In this document: in pieces, positions 56,701 to 64,000 of the stretch
Layout of the letters: every line of letters starts with the position of its first letter
How positions within the stretch are numbered: the first letter of the stretch is position 1
NCBI GenBank assembly: GCA_928724745.1
Contig: CAKMXJ010000004.1
Span: 62,001-126,000, forward strand
Source of the DNA: Anthracocystis setariae
Taxonomy: Eukaryota > Basidiomycota > Ustilaginomycetes > Ustilaginales > Ustilaginaceae
Length of the DNA stretch: 64,000 bases
Direction of reading: 5' to 3'
The notes under the pieces: model-generated
What the model was told of the DNA's origin: nothing
Databases searched by the model: none
The model's input: only the letters and a program-made list of their open reading frames with translations
Position numbers and translations under genes: made by a program

Positions 56701-57486
56701 AAGACGCATTTGCTCTTGGCAAGTGAAGCTGGTTCGCCGTTGGATGACGATGTGCCGTACGAGGGATTGTGTTTGTTCGTTGAGCTGCTCGTCGAGTTGT
56801 CAGGCAGTGCGCGGGCCGGGGTGGATGATGGTGGGAGTGATCAGAACATGGAGATTCAGCCGAGCAAGACTAGTGATGTCTGTCTTGCTGGGTTCGAGCA
56901 CGTTTTGGGGTTGCTGCAAAGTGCCGAACCGCTCAGTGTGCCTCGGCTGCGGCAAGCGTTGGCCAAGCTCACCTCGAGCATCTTTGGACTGTTTTCAGGA
57001 CGGATGGTTCTTCTCGCTTCCAGTTCAGCCGCGCACGCAGCGTTGCTGGAGAAAGCTGTGCAGGCGCTTTCACTGTGCATCAAGATGGACGAGATCGAAG
57101 CGGCTCAACTTGGGCTCGAGTCGATTGTGGCGTTCTGCAAGGTCGTCTCGATTCACTTTTCGCAGCCGCCTCAACAGCTTGTGGATGCATTGCATGGATG
57201 TCTGGCTTCGGTGTTGGGGCTGCTTTTGGTTGAGCCGTTGGACTCGACGCTGTTCTGGACAAGTTTGTTTGCACTGCTGTCGCTCATCAAGGTGTCTCGC
57301 GGTACGGATTTGGTTGCAGCGATGGGCAAGGCGACACAGGGAGTCGACAATAAGGAGGCTTTTCAACGTGCGGCCCACGAGTTGGTCGAAACCGCTTTGG
57401 GTCCGCTAGGTCAGAATGACGCTGATTGGATTCACGAGTCCAAGCAAAAATTGCCCAAGTGGCGCGGTCAAATTCGAATTCGATGA
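53701..57486 (+). CDS. Karyopherin-beta family nuclear transport receptor, exportin-4-like
   Basis: A 1261-residue intronless protein, predicted to be almost entirely alpha-helical with HEAT-type repeats. The N-terminus (ASSEFTNPDPQLRAKGETTF; then DPLVLFQSLNAVLFVLPSL) is the importin-beta N-terminal pattern: a helix, a repeat of 'fraction of substrate' helices and the shared-subunit motif around QSLNAV. Length and later segments (ASATEKLLGWTFTRIDPF; LARPLCDKLVAKSQRRAN; TETLLWFTGRWTSSYLL) resemble exportin-4 or the related exportin-7/RanBP17 group rather than importins. These receptors carry proteins through nuclear pores with Ran-GTP. Which exportin it is remains inference. It is tail-to-tail with the Tra2-like gene, 229 bp apart. 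Confidence 0.75.
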   Translation: MSLVAASPHLQEALASIHQASSEFTNPDPQLRAKGETTFLALRQSEGALDYACFALEHSHDPLVLFQSLNAVLFVLPSLTAQQPSQQVSSLSLLCDFLLHFCVSRSEQASRSAAPSSADASTTWPQYLRSRAFQTAIAVEKRLLGLDLAQHVGEAIGTNSALDAVIESHVGLLNTQLSSLLALPSPWPVDPAESAGAVARIVTGLGLVRAVVDEFILTSANDVFDSSSSDRGRSQPGPSATKAAVPGSPVGLNLLQHRQCKSLIQNRVLAGLMTAVFQLLYNTISEDTATLSPNAWQYTVFFQAASATEKLLGWTFTRIDPFTSTAWEQQSRSQREDSVFAHGVEEDEEPNSVSSSSQGKKTLRPQHIPDTFVPVLLSHDVVSLLATAYRFGLRLQTSAIASRDISFSVHRLRQCILSTCSFIPQAQKPHHVPVLISRTKHLCATLQSLVDEECASSSPILSWRGNSMLFLAQAFQIVVSVVPLQVLAAALYSGDAGAQGSFAFISSLSNLGKAIFTLAFHRPNDTDEEDDLAVLTEDTVDVLLACWQALISSLRQQGAAHGQDTQIQILGQTVYGSIRDQVFAPYVTGRLEAAAVVDGEDEMSEVEEVSAKDRDVYSDQLITIANLARTSAADNLRALHQLARPLCDKLVAKSQRRANMTDVEMGQTWEQLHWLVLIAGHVFADDARGETPEVPSEIAASAEPEDPAVALIMQLGMHLLQALSSNGPASVEATSPQVTETLLWFTGRWTSSYLLIDERSGFATNAAIQRAFGDAAGRQVLTFLLQRLSENLQLWMSDSDVLLQLAQVLSAFTRSSGIMIHLLQLPEMEQLVSGIVSGLDHLPANTHGALIASVVSCIYSGATHIDAPTERSAEFYFKQITASIQTRFGALLSRQDFASISQQSDVISAVQTSLDMLEGLASSIQPNSAEIVYGFVSNFFGAFSQLCRVYDTRPEVAVEIVRVLYTLSVSLELDFGAEPFIVMGMNRAVSELMHALQVGKKTHLLLASEAGSPLDDDVPYEGLCLFVELLVELSGSARAGVDDGGSDQNMEIQPSKTSDVCLAGFEHVLGLLQSAEPLSVPRLRQALAKLTSSIFGLFSGRMVLLASSSAAHAALLEKAVQALSLCIKMDEIEAAQLGLESIVAFCKVVSIHFSQPPQQLVDALHGCLASVLGLLLVEPLDSTLFWTSLFALLSLIKVSRGTDLVAAMGKATQGVDNKEAFQRAAHELVETALGPLGQNDADWIHESKQKLPKWRGQIRIR

Positions 57487-57715
57487 AGCGTATCTCATGC
57501 CTTTGTATGCATTATTTGCAATCATAGAGCTTGCCATCATTTCTCTTCGAGCATCGCTTTGAACGTGTCACTCGTCCGTCTCCATCGAAATAACACCATA
57601 CAAAGTATAACCAGCCGAGAACTTGATTTCAAAACAGTGGGAGGGAAGGGGGGTTGGTTAGTGTAACATTATTGGGCGAGAGACTTGAATTGAGCATGTT
57701 TAACCTTTTATCCGC

Positions 57716-59667
57716 TTAATAACGACGGGGAGGGGGACCAGCGTCGTCGTAACGGGGGCGGGGTGGACCGTCTGGGTATCTCGCACCGGGGCCTCCAGCA
57801 CGGGGAGGGGGAGGGGGAAGGTCATCGTACCTACCACCACGCGGAGGAGCTGGCGACATGTCGCGGTATCCACGGGGTGGGGGGTAATCGCCAGGAGGGC
57901 CGCGAGGAGGAAAGTCGCGTGGCGGGTAATCCATGCCAGGGCCACCACGAGGAGGAGGGGGGAGGTAGTCACGATCACGGGGAGGATAATCGCGCATGGG
58001 AGGAGGGCCTCGACCGTATCGGTCGTACGGATCGCCGCGCATGGGAGGCGGAGAGAAGGGTCGGCCGCCAGGGGGAGGCCCGTACCTGTCATACGGGTCA
58101 CGGGGTGGGTAAGGGGGATATCCGCCGCCACGAGGTGGCATTGCGCCGTATCGGTCGTCACCATAACCGCCACGGGGAGGGCCACGGCCGTATCCTCCTC
58201 CTCCTCCACCACCGTAATGACCGGGAGGACCGTCCATGCGGCCTTTCTTGGGAGGGCCATAGTAGCGACCTGGGGTAGGGGTGCGTGCACGTCCACGTCG
58301 GGCCTGAGCGCAGAGGGTGGAATCGTCGATGGAAGGAATGACAGTCAGGAACTAGGTACTCAGTCACGACAATGAGACACGAAAAAGCGCAGAATAGCCA
58401 CTTACCTTCTCAACGTTGATCTTGCGGCCGAGGAATTCGGTACCGTTCATCGCAGTGATGGCTGCATCTGCATCCTCGGCCTTCTCGAATGTGACGAAAG
58501 CGAAGCCTCGGGGCTCACGGGAGTGAGGGTCGTACATGACCTGTGCCTTTTGAAGCTGTTAGTGCACAAAGTGGATCCCATGCGGTATTGGGACAAAGTG
58601 GTAAAGCGTGTCAGCTGTCTGCCTTGAGTAGCAAAGCCACAGTTGTTCAGAACCGCAGCTGTTCAGAATTGGATCTCGGATCGATACGTACAGGTCCATA
58701 CTTGCCAAAAGCCTCCTCGAGGTCACGGTCGGTGCAGCGGTTGCTGAGACCCGAAACGTGCAGGTTGTTGCCTGGGTTGTTGTCACCGTTGCCGCGATCG
58801 GCACTGTGGAAGGGACAAGATCAATGGCAATGTTTCGCCGAGATGAATGTCAGTAGGGCGGTTGGCGAAGAGTTTAGTTGGAGGAAGCTGAAAGCGGGAA
58901 GAAGAAACATACCGGCCGCGATCATCACCACCTCCATCGGTGCGCATGGGAGAGCGAGAACGCTCACGCTCGCGACGAGGAGGGGTGGCAGCGCCCCTTG
59001 GGGAAGGGCTTCGTCCACCATTCCAGGCAGCGTTGTCAGTCTCTCGAGCGGCATCACGAGCGGCGTCGCCGTTCCATTGCTGTGCTGCTGGGATGGAACG
59101 TCAGAAAGATGGGCGGTCGCGTGTTAGTTGGTTGTCAGAGGCGTATGTAGAAGTGAAGGTCGGGGATGAAGAGAGCTGAAGCAACGAAAGATGGAGGAGG
59201 CAGCTGGGCTGATGTAGCAACTGAGTGTTACGTCGATGCAGCCACTAGAGCACCGAGTTGGCTGTCAACGCCTGACAAAAGTTTGCGACGGCAAGGCAGA
59301 GATGATGGCAGCGTCGAAGCAAAATGGGCGGATACAAGGGCAGAGCGAGCTCAAGCAGTCATGCGCACGAAGCTGTGATCGACTTTGACCAGCAGATGGG
59401 CTGACAGGGCAATGCTGCGGCTGGACGACTGTGGCGCTGTGGCGCTCGTGACAGAATGACCGACAAGATGACTCGGCCGTGACGTAGGCAAGAGCGAGTC
59501 GGGAGGAAGTGAAATGCTCAAGTTTTACAGGAAAGGTGCTATCATGGAGTTCATGTCGGATGCAAGGATGGCGCAGCTGAATCGTGGGTGTGGGTGAGAG
59601 TGAGAGCGAGAGTGAGAGTAAGCGTGAATGGGAAGCTGTCGGAACACGTACCGTCGGAGTCTGCCAT
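57716..59667 (-). CDS. Tra2-like SR protein with one RRM (five exons)
   Basis: Exons on the minus strand: 59667-59652 (16 nt), 59084-58913, 58803-58692, 58555-58406 and 58303-57716; sum 1038 nt, 345 residues. Every intron has GT and AG ends and the phases agree. The first coding exon holds only five codons and one base, followed by a 567-bp intron with a tandem CAGCAG acceptor. The N-terminus is Arg/Ser-rich (ERERSRSP). The RRM (about 74-150) has RNP2 LHVSGL and RNP1 RGFAFVTF, split by introns 3 and 4, and is followed by a linker RRGRARTPTPGRYYGPP. The last ~180 residues are repeats of PPRGG, DRYG and YPPRD. Tra2-type proteins bind exonic enhancers and promote splice-site choice in the nucleus. 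Confidence 0.88.
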
Positions 59668-60413
59668 GTTGCACTGCGGGTCGGAACACCACCGATTGGA
59701 GTTGGGATGTTGTGCGCTGGAAGAGAGCGTCGGATGAGATCAAGTCGGGATTATAGGTGTGACCTTCCTTGCTTGCTTTGACGAAGCTGGCGAGGTCGAA
59801 CTGGAGTGTTGATAGGTCAGTGGTTGATCAGATCAGGTGTGGTAGAGAGATGCCAAAGATGCCTGCTCACCTCGCCGCCAAGAAGTGGAGAGCGAGAGCT
59901 GCCCGGGCTAAATTTGCGGCCGACTGCGATCTAAGCTTGGGCACGCCAAAAGTGCGCCAGCTGCCACCTTTGTTAGATTTCGTCCGAGGCAGCGCTCATT
60001 TGCGCAAAACCAATAATAAAATAGTGTAGTGTATAGAAAGCAGAGTGCGGCAGTCGATCACGAACCAAGGCACAGCACGGTTGTGCCCCACCTTGAATTT
60101 CGAAAATTCCTGTACGCGACGGGCGTTTCAATCGCTGATTCAGACCTGCCTAGCAAGTGCCTTTCACGCAAAATTGAATGAGACGAGATGTTGGGAAACT
60201 CTTCGGTGCGCCGAGCTGCAACTTGACTTGCAGGCTTGCAGCCAAATGATTGAAATCAATCCTTCCATCCACCTTACCATCACAAACCTGTCAAGGGCTA
60301 CAGCGCTTATTCAAGTTACACGACTACCGCTTCGATTCAAACTTGATTCGCTCAGGCATCTTCAGACATCCAACACCCTGGACCAGAAGCAGTCGACAGC
60401 TCCAACATCGACC
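59668..60413. promoter_or_regulatory. Divergent intergenic region between two SR protein genes
   Basis: About 750 bp holding both promoters of the head-to-head Tra2-like and SR-type genes. An A/T-rich patch AAACCAATAATAAAATAG lies near 60007-60025. No gene is seen; the in-frame extension upstream of 60414 (back to 60045) has no similarity and is taken as leader. Confidence 0.4.
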
Positions 60414-61220
60414 ATGTCTTCTCGAGGATACGACCGCGGATATGACCGTGACGATCGCGACGATCGAGGACCCCGAGGCGGTCGCGGTGGTGGACGTGGT
60501 GGACGAGACCGTGCTCCTCCTACTACGCTTTTTGTCGCTGGGTTCCCTCCCAACATGCGAGCCAAGGATCTTGCATACGAGTTCGAGCGAATGGGCCCAT
60601 TGATTCGATGCGACATTCCTGCTCTCAAGTCGGCGACCGCGACGCCTTACGCTTTTATCGAATACGAGGACCCGCGCGATGCTGATGCTGCCCACCGCGA
60701 GATGCACGGCATGTCTTTTGGCCGTCATCAGATTTCGATTCAGTTTGCAAAGAACGCCCCATCGGCCAACTGGAGGTTCGAAGGTCCTTCACGTGGCGCT
60801 CCTCCTCCCCCGCCTGCGTACGGCGGTCGGGCCGGCCGAGACCGCGATGAACGACGCTCGGATATCCCACCTCCTCCTGTTCGCCCGACACTTAGCAAGG
60901 AGGAGCAGCAAGAGGCCGACCGCGCAGCTGAAGAGCGTGCTCGCAAGCGTGCTGAATTGCGTCGTCAGCGTGAGCGTTCGCCTGAACCTCGACGAGACAA
61001 CGATGCAGATTACCCCGAGGACCGAAGGAGAAGCCCTCCACGCCGAGACGACGATGTCGACCGCGAGGAGCGCCGCGAGAACGGTGATAGCACGTCTCAC
61101 GAGAATGGTGCCGAGGAAAGGCCAATGGACCAGACCAAGGACGAGGCTACCAACAGCGCAGCTGAGGGTGCCCAAGACAAGCAGGCAGACGAGACGGACG
61201 GTGCTTCCAAGTGGGATTGA
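60414..61220 (+). CDS. SR-type RNA-binding protein with one RRM
   Basis: From the ATG at 60414 the protein has 268 residues. An Arg/Asp/Gly-rich start (YDRGYDRDDRDDRGPRGG) precedes the RRM at about 37-113, with RNP2 TLFVAGF and RNP1 TPYAFIEYE, and GMSFGRHQISIQFAK as the last strand. The rest is charged: an Arg/Glu helix (EEERARKRAELRRQRERS-like), RRRSPPRR and an acidic Asp/Glu/Asn tail ending SKWD. The layout fits the SRSF1/Srp-like or Npl3-like splicing and export factors, though RS repeats are few and Arg-Glu/Asp takes their place. Start chosen because the RRM-proximal ATG has a good ACC context and the upstream part is not protein-like. Head-to-head with the Tra2-like gene. Confidence 0.85.
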   Translation: MSSRGYDRGYDRDDRDDRGPRGGRGGGRGGRDRAPPTTLFVAGFPPNMRAKDLAYEFERMGPLIRCDIPALKSATATPYAFIEYEDPRDADAAHREMHGMSFGRHQISIQFAKNAPSANWRFEGPSRGAPPPPPAYGGRAGRDRDERRSDIPPPPVRPTLSKEEQQEADRAAEERARKRAELRRQRERSPEPRRDNDADYPEDRRRSPPRRDDDVDREERRENGDSTSHENGAEERPMDQTKDEATNSAAEGAQDKQADETDGASKWD

Positions 61221-61549
61221 GTCGCAAGCCCAGAGTGCTTTCCTTCAAGTGGTAGTTTGGTCCAATAGGATGAGTCCAATCGTTTGCTTTGTCGCCTGCT
61301 AAAAGCAAGCTTTCACTGGTGGCATGCTGTCTTAGTGCAAGCTCTCAACCCGCTTGACGGCGACCGTTCAACAACAAGTTGGTATATGGCCGCTCTTTTG
61401 TTCTCATGTAGTATAATCAATGGGGTAGAATCTCAAACTTTGTGTGTGTACGCACGAGGGCAGTGTCGTGCTTGTGCTGACGGTGCGCTGGTGCTAAGCA
61501 GGCAGTCATCGCACTGTGACGAACCACACCACATCGACTACACCTGGCT
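61221..61549. other. 3' flank of the SR gene up to the LTR element
   Basis: About 330 bp between the SR-type gene and the retrotransposon LTR. No gene is recognised. Confidence 0.3.
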
Positions 61550-61831
61550 TGGTGGAATATGAGAAATTTCACGGGACACGGAAGTATCCGCCAAAAATTG
61601 TGAAAAATAAATGAGAAAACTAACTGGAATTTCGGCTGCTAAAGTACGTGAATCTGACCAACTTATATACAAAATTGGGGTTGCGACGTCTGTGCTGTAG
61701 CATACCGCATATTGTAGTGAAGTCGCTGGTGCATATCGCATATCGCATATCGAAAATGTGGATCGGGGAAACTATCGCGAACTAACATATTTTGTGGGTT
61801 TTATTCTTTTGACTCGAAACAATTCTTAACA
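61550..61831 (-). mobile_element. 3' LTR of a Ty1/copia retrotransposon
   Basis: On the minus strand the sequence GAAGGGGGAG is followed by TGTTAAGAATTG, the classic order of a polypurine tract and a copia LTR beginning with TG. The LTR start at 61831 is therefore well supported; the other end, placed at 61550 after ATTCCACCA, is a guess because the second LTR and the target-site duplication are not both visible. The body holds TATATAAG (61662-61669, minus strand), a likely transcription start signal for an LTR, and three tandem GCATATC units near 61733-61752. About 282 bp, a usual size for a copia LTR. Confidence 0.7.
61662..61669 (-). promoter_or_regulatory. TATA box within the LTR
   Basis: TATATAAG on the minus strand, about 165 bp into the LTR, in the position expected of the element's own Pol II promoter. 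Confidence 0.5.
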
Positions 61832-61841
61832 CTCCCCCTTC
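61832..61841 (-). other. Polypurine tract of the copia element
   Basis: GAAGGGGGAG on the minus strand directly abuts the LTR start TGTTAAG. In LTR elements this tract primes plus-strand DNA synthesis. The same heptamer GGGGGAG occurs twice more, at 62890-62896 and 62907-62913 on the same strand. Confidence 0.75.
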
Positions 61842-61946
61842 GAGGCAAGAGTGTTGCGACATCGATATGATCGCTTGAAACTTGAGTGGCGGACTTCGTA
61901 ACAGGGGAAGGATTCTAAGAACAGGATTTTGGAATTGTTTTTATAC

Positions 61947-62777
61947 TTATTGTTCGTTGTCGCTGGTGTCTGAGAACGCTCTCGGATTCTCCATGCATCG
62001 CGTGACTACGACTTCGGGGTCATGCTCGCGCTCCAAGTCTTCGTCGTCCAGAGGCTCGCAGAGATCGTATCTAGCGAGAAAATCGAAGTATTCCCCGAGC
62101 ATTTCGTTATTTCCGTCGAACCAATGTACGCTGAGCTGTTGGATTAGTAGTCGGAGTTGATAGTCAAAGCCAATGTATTCATCGAGCATCTCCATGGTCC
62201 TCTCTCCAGTGGTTCGGAGATTCTCGATGGTAGCATTGAGAGCAGTGTCTTCGGCGCGTAACGTTCGCATAGTTGATTCGAAGTCGTTTCTTGCAGCCCG
62301 AAGTTCTCCCTGACGGCAAGCCTTGTCGAGTTGGGTTCTTCGTGAGTTGAGGGAACGGACATTGGTGTCTAGGGAGCAGGGTCTCTTCTTCTTGTAACAA
62401 CGAAAACACTTAGTGCTACGACTTCCCCGCTTGACAACCTTTGCTGGGTGCTGACATCGGTGCCTTCCTACTCTACAAGTTTGGCACTTTTCTTCCGGGT
62501 CCTGTCCTCCGTCATTCCCATCCTCAGCCTCCGGCTCCAACTCGACTTCCTCCTCCTCTTCCTCGCCGCCCTCGTTGTCTCCCTCCTGGCCATTGTCCGA
62601 GTCCTCCCCTTCATTGTCCGCGAAGTCGGACCCTCCTTCTTCGCTGTCTCCATCGTCATCGCACACCATCTCCATCATACGCCTCTGAATCACCGAACTA
62701 GTAGCGCTCCCATCAGAGTCGCTACCACTGCTGCTGTCGCTCTCGAATCGAATATGGGTAGGGCGAATAGTCGCCAT
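61947..62777 (-). CDS. Extra ORF of the copia element: acidic protein with Zn2Cys6-like motif and coiled coil
   Basis: An intact 276-codon frame on the same strand as pol, lying between pol and the 3' LTR. Residues 38-97 are extremely acidic. Six cysteines at 98, 101, 108, 124, 127 and 134 follow CX2CX6CX15CX2CX6C, the spacing of the fungal Zn2Cys6 DNA-binding cluster except for a longer middle loop, with basic residues between (KVVKRGSRSTK, YKKKRP). A predicted coiled coil follows (about 143-200) and then a helical acidic C-terminus. Zn2Cys6 plus coiled coil is the layout of Gal4-type dimeric DNA-binding proteins, but the sequence is not one I recognise. A TATATATAG sequence lies about 100 bp upstream of the ATG. 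It could be an element-encoded regulator or a captured host gene. Confidence 0.7.
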   Translation of the reverse strand: MATIRPTHIRFESDSSSGSDSDGSATSSVIQRRMMEMVCDDDGDSEEGGSDFADNEGEDSDNGQEGDNEGGEEEEEEVELEPEAEDGNDGGQDPEEKCQTCRVGRHRCQHPAKVVKRGSRSTKCFRCYKKKRPCSLDTNVRSLNSRRTQLDKACRQGELRAARNDFESTMRTLRAEDTALNATIENLRTTGERTMEMLDEYIGFDYQLRLLIQQLSVHWFDGNNEMLGEYFDFLARYDLCEPLDDEDLEREHDPEVVVTRCMENPRAFSDTSDNEQ

Positions 62778-63501
62778 GATGAGTGGTGTAGAGAGGAATG
62801 TGTGTGTGTGTGTGTGTGTGGGTCTGAGTGTTGTCGGATGGTTGAACTTCCTCCTCTTCGTCGATGTCGGCGATCCTATATATAACTTTCTCCCCCTGCT
62901 TCGTAGCTCCCCCTGTTTCGCTATACGCTTGCTTGAGAAAACATCTTGTCTTTACCATTTCGCACCGTTTTCGCTGTACATCCGTAGCGAATACTTGAGC
63001 TAGACTGCTGAGTTGCCTGTCGATGTCGCCATGTCTGCGCACCTCCGTACGGTCTGACTTCAGTGCGCCCTATCCCCTTTTGCTTCGTTATCGTTCTGCG
63101 CAATCTTTAATGCTTTGTGCGCGCTTGTCTTCATGATTGAGGCATCGGACCACTAATCAATCGTATCCCCTTTGACCTACGGCGATTTCGGTCGACGAAG
63201 TCGTGGTATATTCCTTGTACTTGATATCCGAAGTCACGTTCGGTGACGGTTCGGGACGGTAATTTTGATCGTCCCACCAAATTTAACTTTCCCTTTCGGG
63301 ATCTCTAATTTTCTTTTCGTTCCTTTTTCTTGATGTATCCGAATGAAGTTTATTTCGGATTACTTCGGTGTCTTCATTATGCTTTGTTCCCCCACCTTTG
63401 CCACGATGTCACCCCTGTTCTTGGTTTTGTGAACCTTGAGTGTACCCTTGGCCCACTTTACTTCACATGTGGCGCCGACCGTATAATTTTATTTTTGAGT
63501 T
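62778..63501. other. Spacer between pol and the extra ORF
   Basis: About 720 bp without a convincing gene. On the minus strand it contains two GGGGGAG polypurine words 17 bp apart (62907-62913 and 62890-62896), then GTTATATATAG (62876-62886) and an 11-unit TG/CA microsatellite (62799-62820) just upstream of the extra ORF. No LTR start follows either polypurine word. Confidence 0.5.
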
Positions 63502-64000
63502 TTAGTGCATGTTGAGCATGCGTCGGCCTTCCTCGATTTTCGTTGGCCCAAGTGACTTCGTAAGGCAGTCTGCCCTTTGTTGCAGCGTTGTCACCGGTAC
63601 CACTTTTACATCGCCATTTCCGACGTGTTCCCTAATGAAATGGAATCGCACGTCAATATGCTTAGTTCGTGCATGAAATTTCGGATCTGCAGCAAGTTGC
63701 CTAGCTGCAGTGTTATCGCAGTGAATCTTAGTTGATTCATATTGTCGAAGTCCAAGCTCCGCTAGCAGGGCACGCGTCCATATGATATCTTTGACAGATT
63801 CGGTTATGGCAATGTATTCGGCTACGGTTGTCGAGTCGGCAACTAATCCTTGTTTCTTTGAGAGCCAGTTTATCGGAGATCCGTATACAACGGTTACTAC
63901 ACCGGTTGTGGACTTCCTATCGTCTGTGTTGCCAGCGAAGTCAGCGTCACTGTAGCCTTCCAGCACGTCTGACGTCGCATTTCCTTTATAGAAGTGGATT
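63502..64000 (-). CDS. Ty1/copia Pol polyprotein, RNase H C-terminus (cut by window edge)
   Basis: The frame is open from the window edge to the stop at 63502. It encodes the C-terminal RNase H of a copia-type Pol: EGYSDADFAGNTDDRKSTTG, the SPINWLSKKQ strand, STTVAEYIAITESVKDIIW with the catalytic Glu, the HCDNTAARQLAADPKFHART segment with the catalytic Asp, KHIDVRFHFIREHV and the TKSLG end. These are the standard Ty1/copia RNase H motifs; conserved residues look intact, so the copy may be recent. Gag, protease, integrase and reverse transcriptase would lie beyond position 64000. Confidence 0.93.
   Translation of the reverse strand, partial: IHFYKGNATSDVLEGYSDADFAGNTDDRKSTTGVVTVVYGSPINWLSKKQGLVADSTTVAEYIAITESVKDIIWTRALLAELGLRQYESTKIHCDNTAARQLAADPKFHARTKHIDVRFHFIREHVGNGDVKVVPVTTLQQRADCLTKSLGPTKIEEGRRMLNMH

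Noticed and set aside
62799..62820. TG/CA dinucleotide run considered as part of a regulatory repeat
   Set aside because: An ordinary microsatellite; similar CA and GA runs occur near 45998 and 31616 without any shared context.
62722..63042. 106-codon frame upstream of the retrotransposon extra ORF, same strand
   Set aside because: It ends in a His/Thr run coded by the CA microsatellite and overlaps the ORF start in another frame; no similarity.

Overview
The window looks like nuclear DNA of a smut-type basidiomycete fungus (Ustilaginaceae, close to Ustilago, Sporisorium or Pseudozyma). The reasons are the dense packing of large, mostly intronless genes with short GT-AG introns in the rest, high GC codon third positions, long pyrimidine tracts in 5' flanks, the full eukaryotic repertoire (mitochondrial RNA polymerase, COPI, Rab5, APC/C-type E2, exportin) and a GAPDH gene with the alternative-splicing arrangement described for Ustilago maydis. 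I cannot name the species from sequence alone.

Layout. 1-309: 5' part of a Rho2-like GTPase (minus). 2047-6600: mitochondrial RNA polymerase RPO41. 6746-8128: TauD-type dioxygenase (minus). 9953-11460: GAPDH, with an alternative 3' exon that adds a peroxisomal signal. 12940-14998: MFS exporter. 15250-17147: membrane-anchored class 3 lipase (minus). 18641-19822: RNA polymerase I/III subunit AC40. 20085-21335: ERV41 (minus). 21888-23065: NIF3 protein (minus). 24028-24702: Rab5. 26373-29333: VHS-GAT protein of the Lsb5 type. 29439-31259: WDR70-like WD40 protein (minus). 31692-33968: unknown serine-rich protein (minus). 33969-37157: a gene-poor stretch. 37158-37814: UBE2S-like E2. 38243-39165: ribosomal protein eL20 (minus). 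41214-43529: RBM26/27-like RNA-binding protein. 43968-45319: COX6 (minus). 46283-47935: delta-COP. 48244-48324: an intron-containing tRNA, probably Val(CAC). 48948-50448: predicted secreted glycine-rich protein (minus). 50885-52741: Mei2-like two-RRM protein (minus). 53701-57486: exportin-like karyopherin. 57716-59667: Tra2-like SR protein (minus). 60414-61220: second SR-type protein.

The last 2.5 kb is the 3' half of a Ty1/copia retrotransposon on the minus strand: RNase H end of pol (63502 to the window edge), a spacer, an extra ORF (61947-62777) with a six-cysteine Zn2Cys6-like motif and a coiled coil, a polypurine tract and a 3' LTR. The extra ORF in the env-like position is the least expected object here.

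Most genes are housekeeping and are arranged as divergent or tail-to-tail pairs rather than as a pathway cluster. Recurring themes are membrane traffic (ERV41, Rab5, Lsb5-like, delta-COP), mitochondrial gene expression and respiration (RPO41, COX6) and RNA binding (four RRM proteins in the last 23 kb). The strongest leads are the GAPDH isoform ending in SRL, the extra retrotransposon ORF, and the E2 whose C-terminus ends in the LRRL tail known from animal UBE2S.
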